A DNA stretch of 9,664 nucleotides from Clostridia bacterium (GCA_021205485.1 JAJPXK010000190.1:1-9664); one strand, 5' to 3'. Shown: positions 1 through 7,039, counted from the first letter of the stretch. Numbers and translations are program-made. Notes: generated from the letters alone by a model not told the origin.

Positions 1-11
1 GCCTAAAATAT

Positions 12-16
12 AGGAG
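12..16 (+). promoter_or_regulatory. Ribosome binding site of secA
   Basis: AGGAG lies 4 nt before the ATG at 21. It is a good Shine-Dalgarno match and fixes the secA start, which is also where the family's usual N-terminus begins. No promoter can be judged because the window begins only 20 bases before the gene. Confidence 0.8.
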
Positions 17-20
17 AATC

Positions 21-3000
21 ATGGGACTTATCAGTTTTTTTCAGAATTCCGACAGCAGACAAGCCGCAAAAAAATTAGATAAACTTGCGTTAAAGGTAGA
101 AAGTCTTGAGCCTAAGTATCAGTCTATGACAGACGAACAGTTAAAGGGCCAGACGCAGATTTTAAAAGACAGACTGGCCGCGGGCGAAACTTTGGACGAC
201 ATTATGTTTGACGCTTTCGCCGCACTGAGGGAAGCGAGCTGGCGTGTTTTAAAGATGAAGCATTTCCACGTCCAGATAATGGGCGGCATCTGCCTCCATC
301 AGGGCCGTATAGCAGAAATGCGTACAGGCGAAGGCAAAACCCTCGTTTCAACCCTGCCCGCGTACCTCAACGCCCTTACAGGCAAGGGCGTTCATATCGT
401 AACGGTAAACGATTACCTTGCAAAACGCGACGCCGAATGGATGGGCAAAGTCCATAAATTTATGGGCCTTACCGTAGGCGTTGTTGTCCCTGGCATGGAC
501 GATAAAGAAAAACAAGAGGCGTATAAATGCGATATAATTTACGCCACAAATAACGAACTCGGCTTTGATTACTTAAGGGATAACCTTAAAACCTCTATCC
601 CTGCGATGGTTCAGAGGGAACTCAATTTCTGCATTATAGACGAAGTTGACTCTATTCTGATAGACGAAGCCCGTACGCCCCTTATAATTTCAGGCAGAGG
701 GGAAGAAAGCTCTAAACTTTACGAAGACGTAGACAGGTTTGTCCGCACGCTTGACGGCGGCTTTGACGACGACAAAAAAGACGCCGAAAATAAAGCCCCC
801 CGCCGCAAAAAGAACGGCGAATACAGCGAAGAAGAGGAGGCCGCTATGGCGCACCTCGAAGAAGTATTGCAGCAGATGGAAGACTGGGACTACATCATAG
901 ACCGCAAGGATAAGACTGTTACCATCACCGAAAAAGGCGCCGAAAAGGCAGAACGTTTCTTCGGCATCGCCAACCTTTCGGATATAGAAAACGCCGATCT
1001 TCACCACCACATACAGCAGGCGTTAAAGGCTCACGAGCTGTTTAAACGCGACGAAGATTACATCGTCTCAGACGACGGCGAAATTCTGATAGTAGACGAA
1101 TTTACAGGCCGTCTTATGCACGGCAGAAGGTACTCCGACGGCCTTCACCAGGCCATAGAGGCCAAGGAACACGTAAAGGTCCGCAACGAAAATAAAACTC
1201 ACGCGACAGTTACTTTCCAGAATTATTTCCGCCTTTATACAAAGCTTTCGGGCATGACGGGTACGGCTAAAACGGAAGAAGCCGAATTCCGTACCATATA
1301 CTCCCTCGACGTTGTGGAAATACCTACAAACAAACCCGTTCAGCGTACCGACTACGCCGATATGATTTACTCCACGGTAGAGGGCAAAAAGAAGGCCATA
1401 GTAAACGAGGTTATTGAACGCCACGCCAAGGGCCAGCCCGTTTTGATAGGTACGGTAACCGTAGACCGATCGGAAGAAATTTCAAGGCTTTTAAGAAGAA
1501 ACGGCATAAAGCACAACATACTTAACGCCAAAAACCACGAACGCGAGGCTGAAATAGTAGCTCAGGCGGGAAGGTTCGGCGCGGTAACCATAGCCACCAA
1601 CATGGCGGGCCGCGGCACCGATATTCTTTTAGGCGGCAACCCCGAATACCTCGCCAAAAAGCGTATGCGCGAAGAGGGCTACGAGCATGATATGATAGAG
1701 GTGGCCATCTCTTACGCCGACAGGGAATTTACCGAAGAAGAGCAGACGGCCAGGGCGAGGTACGCCGAGCTTTACGAAAAATTCAAAAAGGAAACCGACG
1801 AAGAAAAGGTTAAGGTAATAGAGGCGGGCGGCCTGTGCATCTTAGGCACCGAACGCCACGAAAGCCGCCGTATAGACAACCAGCTCCGCGGCCGTTCGGG
1901 CAGGCAGGGCGACCCCGGCGAATCGGTATTCTTTATCTCTCTGGAAGACGACCTCGCGAAACGCTTCGGCGGCGAAAGAATAAAATCTATTTACAACACG
2001 TTCAAACTTGACGACGATACCTGCCTTCAGTCAAAGATGCTCTCCCGCAGCATAGAAAACGCGCAGAAGGCCATAGAGGGCAGGAACTTCGGCATAAGAA
2101 AGCGTACTCTGCAGTACGACGAAGTTATGAACGAACAGCGTAAGACCATTTACAGCGAACGCCTTAAAGTGCTCAAGGGCGAGGACGTGCACGAGCAGAT
2201 GCTCAAATATATCCCCGACTATGTAGAAAAGGTGGTAAACGAGACGGTAAATACCGACGCCATGCCCGAAAAATGGGACGAGGATAAACTCAACGACGCT
2301 CTGCGTACCAAGGTTTACCCCGACGAATGCACGTTCGAAATTACCCGCAACATGCTTGAAAAGTGCGACTACGACTACGCTATAAAGAAAATTTCCAAGG
2401 AAGTTTCTTTAGCTTACGAAGAGAAGATAGAAAATATCAAGAAGGAAACAAAGGGAGTGGTTGACTACCATCAGGTAGAACGCAACGAACTTTTACGCGC
2501 GGTAGACCGCAACTGGATAGACCATATCGACGCCATGGACCAGCTTCGCAAGGGCATAGGTTTAAGGGGCTACGCTCAGCAGGACCCCGTCATAGCCTAC
2601 AAGCAGGAAGGCTACGATATGTTCACCGAAATGATAGAGAGGGTGCAGACCACCACTATATCCCGCCTGTTAAAGGGCAAGATTGTAAGAATACGCCCCG
2701 GCCAGATTCCTCAGCCGGGCAAAAAAGTACAGGACGTAAAGGAAGAGGCAGCTAACGCCCCCGCCGATGCTACAGAGGCTCAGCAATCCGCCGAAGCCGA
2801 ACAGAAGGCCGTTACAGAAGGCGCGGAGGCGGCTCCCGCCGAAGAAAAGACGGCGACGGCGAGGCCTCAGCATGTGCCCGCCGCAAACGGACTGGCGACG
2901 GTGGCGGAGGAGTTTAAACCAGATCCTACATCAAAGCCCGCTCAGGTTATAAAAAAGAAGAGCGTAGGCATGAACGACCCCTGCCCCTGCGGCAGCGGCA

Positions 3001-3041
3001 AAAAATACAAAAAATGCTGCTACTGGAAAGACCACTCTTAA
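21..3041 (+). CDS. secA: Protein translocase subunit SecA
   Basis: SecA is the ATPase motor that pushes unfolded preproteins through the SecYEG channel at the cytoplasmic membrane. The 1006-residue product has the expected order of parts. Walker A MRTGEGKT is at residues 100-107 and the DEVD Walker B at 207-210. The preprotein-crosslinking region follows, then the second helicase domain with ATNMAGRGTD (525-534) and GRSGRQGD (624-631). The helical scaffold and wing region come next, and the protein ends in a SEC-C zinc motif with Cys988, Cys990, Cys999 and Cys1000. It is longer than the roughly 840-residue Bacillus protein, which I attribute mainly to a charged insert near residues 245-290, an extension around 545-600 and an Ala/Glu-rich linker before the zinc motif (about 898-980). 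The start is supported by AGGAG 4 nt upstream. prfB follows on the same strand, as in many Bacillota. Confidence 0.98.
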   Translation: MGLISFFQNSDSRQAAKKLDKLALKVESLEPKYQSMTDEQLKGQTQILKDRLAAGETLDDIMFDAFAALREASWRVLKMKHFHVQIMGGICLHQGRIAEMRTGEGKTLVSTLPAYLNALTGKGVHIVTVNDYLAKRDAEWMGKVHKFMGLTVGVVVPGMDDKEKQEAYKCDIIYATNNELGFDYLRDNLKTSIPAMVQRELNFCIIDEVDSILIDEARTPLIISGRGEESSKLYEDVDRFVRTLDGGFDDDKKDAENKAPRRKKNGEYSEEEEAAMAHLEEVLQQMEDWDYIIDRKDKTVTITEKGAEKAERFFGIANLSDIENADLHHHIQQALKAHELFKRDEDYIVSDDGEILIVDEFTGRLMHGRRYSDGLHQAIEAKEHVKVRNENKTHATVTFQNYFRLYTKLSGMTGTAKTEEAEFRTIYSLDVVEIPTNKPVQRTDYADMIYSTVEGKKKAIVNEVIERHAKGQPVLIGTVTVDRSEEISRLLRRNGIKHNILNAKNHEREAEIVAQAGRFGAVTIATNMAGRGTDILLGGNPEYLAKKRMREEGYEHDMIEVAISYADREFTEEEQTARARYAELYEKFKKETDEEKVKVIEAGGLCILGTERHESRRIDNQLRGRSGRQGDPGESVFFISLEDDLAKRFGGERIKSIYNTFKLDDDTCLQSKMLSRSIENAQKAIEGRNFGIRKRTLQYDEVMNEQRKTIYSERLKVLKGEDVHEQMLKYIPDYVEKVVNETVNTDAMPEKWDEDKLNDALRTKVYPDECTFEITRNMLEKCDYDYAIKKISKEVSLAYEEKIENIKKETKGVVDYHQVERNELLRAVDRNWIDHIDAMDQLRKGIGLRGYAQQDPVIAYKQEGYDMFTEMIERVQTTTISRLLKGKIVRIRPGQIPQPGKKVQDVKEEAANAPADATEAQQSAEAEQKAVTEGAEAAPAEEKTATARPQHVPAANGLATVAEEFKPDPTSKPAQVIKKKSVGMNDPCPCGSGKKYKKCCYWKDHS

Positions 3042-3071
3042 GTTAATTAAGAATTATGAATTTAAAAATAA

Positions 3072-3124
3072 CCGCCTAATAGGCTCCCCTATTAGGGGAG
3101 CTGGCGGCATAGCCGTCTGAGGGG
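3072..3124 (+). repeat. Palindromic intergenic repeat, copy A
   Basis: This GC-rich structured element lies just after secA. Perfect 8-bp arms GCTCCCCT (3083-3090) and AGGGGAGC (3094-3101) enclose the loop ATT. A second small hairpin follows, with CGGC (3105-3108), loop ATA and GCCG (3112-3115), and then TGAGGGG (3118-3124). An overlapping alternative hairpin pairs CTAATAGG (3076-3083) with CCTATTAG (3088-3095). The layout matches copy B at 3167-3217. From memory, similar elements are dispersed in Clostridia genomes. No U tract follows the hairpins, so it is not a standard terminator. It may still protect the secA mRNA 3' end. Confidence 0.7.
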
Positions 3125-3166
3125 TTTACAGATAAAACTATAAAAGTACAACGTAAGCACGCCTTG

Positions 3167-3217
3167 CCTTCCCCCCCCCTGCGGGGGAAGGTGGCTGCGT
3201 AGCAGACGGATGAGGGG
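3167..3217 (+). repeat. Palindromic intergenic repeat, copy B
   Basis: This is the second element of the same design and orientation as the copy at 3072-3124. CCTTCCCCC (3167-3175) pairs with GGGGGAAGG (3183-3191) around the loop CCCCTGC. The short hairpin CTGC (3195-3198), loop GTA, GCAG (3202-3205) follows, and then ACGGA and TGAGGGG (3211-3217). TGG precedes the short hairpin in both copies. One stem position has changed from G-C in copy A to T-A here, so pairing is kept. The left arm contains a run of nine C residues (3171-3179), prone to slippage or to sequencing error. Confidence 0.7.
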
Positions 3218-3266
3218 ATAATATTCAAAATTCCAAAAAAAAACAACCTAAACAGAGAGAGCGTAT

Positions 3267-4367
3267 ATGTTTAAAGCAGACGATTACAGACTTAAAATTA
3301 AATCGCTGGCAGAAATGCTCGCCGAAGCTAAGTACGCCCTCGATATCGATAATTTAGGCGGCAAGCTTGAAAGTTTAAAGGCCGAACAGGAAAAGCCCGA
3401 GGTGTGGAACGACCTTGAAAAGTCCAAACACATAGGCAGGGAAATTTCGGTAATAGAGAGCAAGCTCGCGGCGTACGGCAAGGGCGAAGACGCCTTAAAC
3501 GACGCGTCGGCGTTTATCGATCTTATCGAAGAAGCAGACGACGAAGGGCTTATCCCCGAACTTGAGGGTATGATAAAGGCCGCCGAAGAGGATATCGAGG
3601 AGATGCGGATAAAGGCCCTGTTAAAGGGCAAGTATGACGCAAACAACGCCATTTTAAACCTTCATTCGGGCGCGGGCGGAACGGAAGCCTGCGACTGGAC
3701 GCAGATGCTCTACCGCATGTATTTAAGGTATTGCGAAAAGTCGGGCTTTAAAGTCACCGAGCTTGACAGCGAACCCGGCGACGAAGCGGGCTTAAAGAGC
3801 GTAAGTTTTAAAGTGGAAGGCGAAAACGCCTACGGCTTTTTAAGGGCGGAAAAAGGTGTGCACAGGCTTGTGCGGATTTCCCCTTTCGATGCAAACAAAC
3901 GCCGCCACACATCTTTCGCATCTTTAGAGGTCATGCCCGAGGTTGATGACGACAACGAAATCGAAATCAAAGACGAAGATATCCGCATAGACGTCTATCG
4001 TTCGTCTGGCGCGGGCGGCCAGAAAGTAAACAAGACAGAAACCGCCATCCGCATTACTCACTATCCTACGGGCATAGTTGTAACCTGCCAGAACGAAAGA
4101 AGCCAGCTTCAGAACAAAGCTATGGCCTTCCAGTATTTGCGGGCCAAGCTTTTAGAGCGTAAAATAGCCGAAAGGGAGGCTTCCGACGCCGAATTAAAGG
4201 GCGAAATCAAAAAGATAGAGTGGGGCAGCCAGATACGCTCTTACGTGTTCTGCCCGTATACACTCGTAAAGGACCACCGCACGGGCTACGAACAGACCGA
4301 CATACAGGCCGTGATGGACGGCGACATACAGGGATTTATAATAGACTATCTTAAAAAGACAGGCTGA
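3267..4367 (+). CDS. prfB: Peptide chain release factor 2 (RF2)
   Basis: RF2 recognises UGA and UAA stop codons and triggers release of the finished peptide on the ribosome. The 366-residue product has an N-terminal helical domain, the RF2 stop-recognition tripeptide SPF at residues 205-207 (RF1 has a PxT motif here) and the catalytic GGQ at 250-252 within SSGAGGQKVNKTETA. Its length is usual for a full RF2. Many prfB genes carry an in-frame UGA near codon 26 with a +1 frameshift site for autoregulation. Here the frame is continuous through residues 20-45 and no such site is seen. The upstream signal is weak (AGAGAG, about 6 nt before ATG). The gene follows secA after a repeat-bearing spacer and itself ends in UGA. 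Confidence 0.97.
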   Translation: MFKADDYRLKIKSLAEMLAEAKYALDIDNLGGKLESLKAEQEKPEVWNDLEKSKHIGREISVIESKLAAYGKGEDALNDASAFIDLIEEADDEGLIPELEGMIKAAEEDIEEMRIKALLKGKYDANNAILNLHSGAGGTEACDWTQMLYRMYLRYCEKSGFKVTELDSEPGDEAGLKSVSFKVEGENAYGFLRAEKGVHRLVRISPFDANKRRHTSFASLEVMPEVDDDNEIEIKDEDIRIDVYRSSGAGGQKVNKTETAIRITHYPTGIVVTCQNERSQLQNKAMAFQYLRAKLLERKIAEREASDAELKGEIKKIEWGSQIRSYVFCPYTLVKDHRTGYEQTDIQAVMDGDIQGFIIDYLKKTG

Positions 4368-4380
4368 TTGCAAAACCAAT

Positions 4381-4395
4381 CCGCTTAAAAAGCGG
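4381..4395 (+). other. Short stem-loop between prfB and the next gene
   Basis: CCGCTT (4381-4386) pairs perfectly with AAGCGG (4390-4395) around an AAA loop, 13 nt after the prfB stop. What follows is A-rich (TAAAATAAAAAAATT), not a T tract, so a working intrinsic terminator is unlikely. It could be an RNA processing or stability element, or have no function. Confidence 0.35.
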
Positions 4396-4423
4396 TAAAA
4401 TAAAAAAATTACGGAGAAAACTT

Positions 4424-4873
4424 ATGGGTACTAACAATGAAGCATTGGCTGAATGCCTCGAACTTTCCCGCTGGATATGCCAGATGGGCTTAGGCATCAA
4501 CAGCAAACGCGCGGCGTGCGAAATTTACAGCCAGCTTGTAGAAAGTTCTGCAAACCTCGGCGCTATGATTACGGCGGCCGACTACGTGCCTACGCGTTCG
4601 CAGCGTTCCGAATCTTCCGTAGAGGGAATGAAGGAAATAAGCAAGGTTATCTACCTTCTCAACGTGGCGAACGACAGCGGATTATTTGTAAAATCGGCGG
4701 TATCCAACGCCATAGCCTGCGCTATAAGGGTTTCTTCTCTGCTCAACGGCGTGGCGGCGGCTTATATGAACGCGAGCATCGTTTCTAAGACGGTGGATAT
4801 CGAAGACGAAGCGGCGACCGTATCTTATAAGAACGACGATCCCGACGGCTTTAACGACCCTTACACAGTTTAA
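4424..4873 (+). CDS. Small helical protein, four-helix-bundle (23S rRNA IVS-like) family
   Basis: The 149-residue protein appears almost wholly helical, with no signal peptide and no metal motif. Residues about 35-88 (QLVESSANLGAMITAAD... through VIYLLNVANDSGLF) follow the pattern of the four-helix-bundle family related to proteins encoded in 23S rRNA intervening sequences. That pattern is QLxxSxxSxGANxxEA, a Ser-rich turn, a helix with regular acidic and hydrophobic residues, then YWL and a Gly-[Leu/Phe/Tyr] ending. The match is from memory of the family and is partial; for example, the usual Glu after the second helix is replaced by AAD. The acidic tail (about 124-149) ends DPDGFNDPYTV. Members are thought to form oligomers, and their function is unknown. 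A clear Shine-Dalgarno (ACGGAG) stands 7 nt before the ATG. It lies 56 bp after prfB on the same strand and is followed by a terminator-like hairpin. Confidence 0.72.
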   Translation: MGTNNEALAECLELSRWICQMGLGINSKRAACEIYSQLVESSANLGAMITAADYVPTRSQRSESSVEGMKEISKVIYLLNVANDSGLFVKSAVSNAIACAIRVSSLLNGVAAAYMNASIVSKTVDIEDEAATVSYKNDDPDGFNDPYTV

Positions 4874-4888
4874 TATTCAAAAATACGC

Positions 4889-4911
4889 TTTTCGCGCGGC
4901 GAAAAATTTTT
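4889..4911 (+). terminator. Probable intrinsic terminator after the small helical gene
   Basis: TTTTCGC (4889-4895) pairs perfectly with GCGAAAA (4899-4905) around a GCG loop. One A and then five T residues (4907-4911) follow. The 7-bp stem has only three G-C pairs and the T tract is short, so it may be leaky. It lies 15 nt after the stop at 4873 and ends just before the candidate tsaD starts (4915 or 4927). Confidence 0.55.
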
Positions 4912-4926
4912 GCCGTGCAATGTATT

Positions 4927-5964
4927 ATGTACGATAAAACTACCTTTAAAATAAAAAAAGACCCCGTAATATTAGGCATCGAATCGAGTTGCGACGAAAC
5001 CGCGTGCGCTGTTTTGCGGGGCAGAAAAATTCTGTCTGACGAGATTATCTCCTCTGCCGCGGTGCAGGCGCGGTACGGCGGCGTTGTGCCCGAAATAGCT
5101 TCAAGGGCTCATACCGAAGCGGTGGACGAGGTGACGCGGCGGGCGGTAACTAACGCGGGGATAACCTTTTCAGATATAGACGCGGTAGCGGTAACTTACG
5201 GCGCGGGGCTGTTAGGGGCTCTTCTGGTAGGGCTTTCTTTTGCAAAGGCCCTCGCGTATACGCTGAATGTTCCTCTTATAGCCGTTAACCACATAAGGGG
5301 GCACATCTCCGCCGCGTATTTAGACGACGAAACGCTTAAACCGCCCTTTATCACCCTTCTCGCGAGCGGGGGGCATACGGCTATTCTGCACACAAAAAGC
5401 TTTACCGAATCGGTTGTCCTGGCGTCCACTTCAGACGACGCCGCGGGCGAGGCCTTCGACAAATGCGCGAGGGTGTTAGGCCTCCCGTACCCCGGCGGGC
5501 CGAACATACAAAAACTTGCCGAAAAGGGCGAGGCAAATATAAATTTTCCCTCGGCTCTCGTAAAAAATACAACTCACACTCAGTTTTCTTACAGCGGGCT
5601 TAAAACGTCGGTGATAAACTACTGCCATACGGCGGAGCAAAAGGGGATAGAAGTGCCTAAGGCCGACGTAGCCGCTTCTTTCCAGAAGGCCGCTTTGAAT
5701 CCCCTCGCCGATAAAACGGTAGAATTTGCCGTAAAATACGGGATAAACACCGTAACGGCGGGCGGAGGGGTTATAGCCAATTCCTATCTTCGCGAACGCC
5801 TCGCAAAAAATTGCGACAGGGCGGGGATAAAGCTTATTTTGCCCGAAAAAAGGTATTGCACCGACAACGCCGCGATGATAGCATCCGAAGGGTACAACAG
5901 GTATATGATAGGCGACTTCGCCGATATGGACATAAACGCCGCCGCGGCCATACCTTTAAAATGA
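4927..5964 (+). CDS. tsaD: tRNA N6-adenosine threonylcarbamoyltransferase TsaD
   Basis: TsaD (Kae1/Gcp family) transfers the threonylcarbamoyl group from threonylcarbamoyl-AMP to A37 of ANN-decoding tRNAs, giving t6A, together with TsaB and TsaE. Diagnostic motifs, numbered from this ATG, are GIESSCDET (17-25), NHIRGH with the metal-binding His pair (122 and 126), SGGHT (147-151), FSYSGLKT (220-227) and CTDNAAM with the metal-binding Asp (313). The length of 345 residues is normal. An in-frame GTG at 4915 would add four residues. Neither start has a convincing ribosome binding site; I prefer the ATG. tsaB and tsaE, often adjacent, are not in this window. The gene converges with the minus-strand ROK kinase, their stop codons 3 bp apart. 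Confidence 0.96.
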   Translation: MYDKTTFKIKKDPVILGIESSCDETACAVLRGRKILSDEIISSAAVQARYGGVVPEIASRAHTEAVDEVTRRAVTNAGITFSDIDAVAVTYGAGLLGALLVGLSFAKALAYTLNVPLIAVNHIRGHISAAYLDDETLKPPFITLLASGGHTAILHTKSFTESVVLASTSDDAAGEAFDKCARVLGLPYPGGPNIQKLAEKGEANINFPSALVKNTTHTQFSYSGLKTSVINYCHTAEQKGIEVPKADVAASFQKAALNPLADKTVEFAVKYGINTVTAGGGVIANSYLRERLAKNCDRAGIKLILPEKRYCTDNAAMIASEGYNRYMIGDFADMDINAAAAIPLK

Positions 5965-5972
5965 ATTTTAAA
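5955..5972. repeat. AT-only palindrome across the convergent stop codons
   Basis: TTTAAAAT (5955-5962), centre GA, ATTTTAAA (5965-5972) form a perfect inverted repeat covering the ends of tsaD and the ROK kinase gene. All paired bases are A-T, so a hairpin would be weak. It is the only structure at this junction that might serve as a two-way transcription stop. Confidence 0.3.
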
Positions 5973-6915
5973 ATTGCATATTCAGCGCGGCTGCGCCTAA
6001 CATGCCGGCTTCTTTTACGGTGGCGCATATTACAGGCACTTCAGGGCCGCTATGCGCGTATATAATGCTTTCTTTGAGCTTTCTGTTAAGTGGTCCGGTA
6101 AGCGATTCGCCTTGTTTTGCTACTCCGCCGCCTAAAATAATGGCTTCGGGCCTGAATATGTTAGCTATGCTTATAAGACCTATGCTCAGGTCATCGATAT
6201 ATTTTTTTACTATAGCGGCAGCGTATTTATCTTTTTCGCGATAGTCGAAAGCTGTTTTGCCGTCTATTTTATCGGCGCCGACTTCCGCCATAAGGCTGTC
6301 GGGGTGTTTTTTGACGGTCTTTTTGGTTTCGCAGATAAGGGCGGTGGCGGATGCGTAAGTTTCAAGGCAACCCCTGCCGCCGCAAGTGCATTTTTTGCCG
6401 CGCGGGTGTATTATGATATGCCCGACTTCGGCGCCCGCCGAGCGGTTGCCCGAATAAATTTTTCCGTTGATTATAATACCGCTGCCTACGCCGGTGCCGA
6501 GGGTGAGCAATACGCAGTTTTTGCGTTTTTCTCCCGAGCCGAACAACGCTTCGCCTAACGCAGCGCAATTAGCATCGTTTTCGATTGAAACAGGGATATT
6601 GCCGAACCTTTCTGCTATCATCTTTTTAATCGGAACGCCGTACCAGCGAATATTGTCCGAGGCTATGACAGTACCGTTTGCCGAGTCGATAAAGCCGGGA
6701 ATGCTCAGTCCTATGCCTGTTACGGCAAAGCCATTAGACTTGGCGTCTTCAAAAAGTCTGGTTATTGCCGCGGAGATGTTTTCTGCAACGTGTTCGACGC
6801 CTTGTCCGCATTCGGTAGGCGTCTCGTAGAAGGATAAAATTTTGCCGTCTGCGTCCGCAATGCCGCTTTTTATGAATGTGCCGCCGAGATCGATGCCGAT
6901 GTAAATGTCTTTCAT
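5968..6915 (-). CDS. ROK-family sugar kinase (glucokinase-like)
   Basis: ROK kinases phosphorylate free sugars such as glucose, fructose or N-acetylated hexosamines with ATP in the cytoplasm. The 315-residue product has the phosphate loop DLGGT (9-13), ENDANCAALGEALFG with the catalytic Asp114, LGTGVGSG (139-146), EVGH (163-166) and the zinc cluster CTCGGRGC (Cys176, Cys178, Cys183) followed by LETYAS. This is the full ROK signature, and the zinc loop resembles Bacillota glucokinases. The substrate cannot be fixed from sequence alone. I chose the ATG at 6915 because it sits 10 nt after AAGGA and directly precedes the family's conserved start (MKDIYIGIDLGGT). The open frame runs 35 codons further upstream to an ATG at 7020, but that part overlaps the promoter and has no family resemblance. 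It is divergent from the GxGYxYP/LacI operon, suggesting shared sugar metabolism. Confidence 0.93.
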   Translation of the reverse strand: MKDIYIGIDLGGTFIKSGIADADGKILSFYETPTECGQGVEHVAENISAAITRLFEDAKSNGFAVTGIGLSIPGFIDSANGTVIASDNIRWYGVPIKKMIAERFGNIPVSIENDANCAALGEALFGSGEKRKNCVLLTLGTGVGSGIIINGKIYSGNRSAGAEVGHIIIHPRGKKCTCGGRGCLETYASATALICETKKTVKKHPDSLMAEVGADKIDGKTAFDYREKDKYAAAIVKKYIDDLSIGLISIANIFRPEAIILGGGVAKQGESLTGPLNRKLKESIIYAHSGPEVPVICATVKEAGMLGAAALNMQF

Positions 6916-6925
6916 AAAAAAATTT

Positions 6926-6930
6926 TCCTT
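6926..6930 (-). promoter_or_regulatory. Ribosome binding site of the ROK kinase
   Basis: AAGGA on the minus strand lies 10 nt before the ATG at 6915. It decides this start over the longer open frame that reaches 7020. Confidence 0.65.
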
Positions 6931-6949
6931 GAATTTTTTAGTGAAGCAT

Positions 6950-6978
6950 ATTGTAACATTAAAAAACGCAGATGTAAA
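6950..6978 (-). promoter_or_regulatory. Sigma-A type promoter of the ROK kinase gene
   Basis: On the minus strand, the -35 box TTTACA (plus 6973-6978, five of six matches) and the -10 box TACAAT (plus 6950-6955, five of six) are separated by 17 nt. Transcription should begin near 6943, giving a leader of about 28 nt. Confidence 0.7.
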
Positions 6979-6990
6979 GAATATTTTTTC

Positions 6991-7025
6991 ATTTTTTGCA
7001 TTTATTTTATTTGATTGCAAAAAAT
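6991..7025. repeat. Perfect 10-bp inverted repeat between divergent promoters
   Basis: ATTTTTTGCA (6991-7000) and TGCAAAAAAT (7016-7025) are exact reverse complements separated by 15 bp. The centre, near 7008, lies about 65-67 bp upstream of the predicted start site of each divergent promoter. That is a typical place for a dimeric activator or a shared regulator. It might also be a by-product of the local A/T tracts, but the TGCA inner ends argue for a protein site. Confidence 0.45.
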
Positions 7026-7039
7026 TTTAATTTTATCGC

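Noticed and set aside
690..1424. Minus-strand open frames inside secA
   Set aside because: Shadows of the secA coding sequence, with no ribosome binding site and no recognisable domain.
3125..3152. Promoter for prfB (TTTACA, 16 nt, TACAAC)
   Set aside because: The -10 box matches only four of six positions and the -35 abuts a repeat element. Too weak to list; prfB may be read from upstream.
4368..4401. Promoter for the small helical gene (TTGCAA ... TAAAAT)
   Set aside because: The spacer is 22 nt, too long for a sigma-A promoter.
5811..6065. Arg-rich plus-strand frame across the tsaD/ROK junction
   Set aside because: It overlaps both well-supported genes, and its basic composition is what the third frame of this DNA would give.
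6956..6969. Second LacI operator half-site near the ROK promoter (ATTAAAAAACGCA)
   Set aside because: It resembles one half of the palindrome at 7077-7100 but has no matching second half; A tracts make such matches common here.
6916..7020. N-terminal extension of the ROK kinase to the ATG at 7020
   Set aside because: The added 35 residues cover the promoter and A/T-rich spacer, while MKDIYIGIDLGGT at 6915 is the normal family start with its own ribosome binding site.
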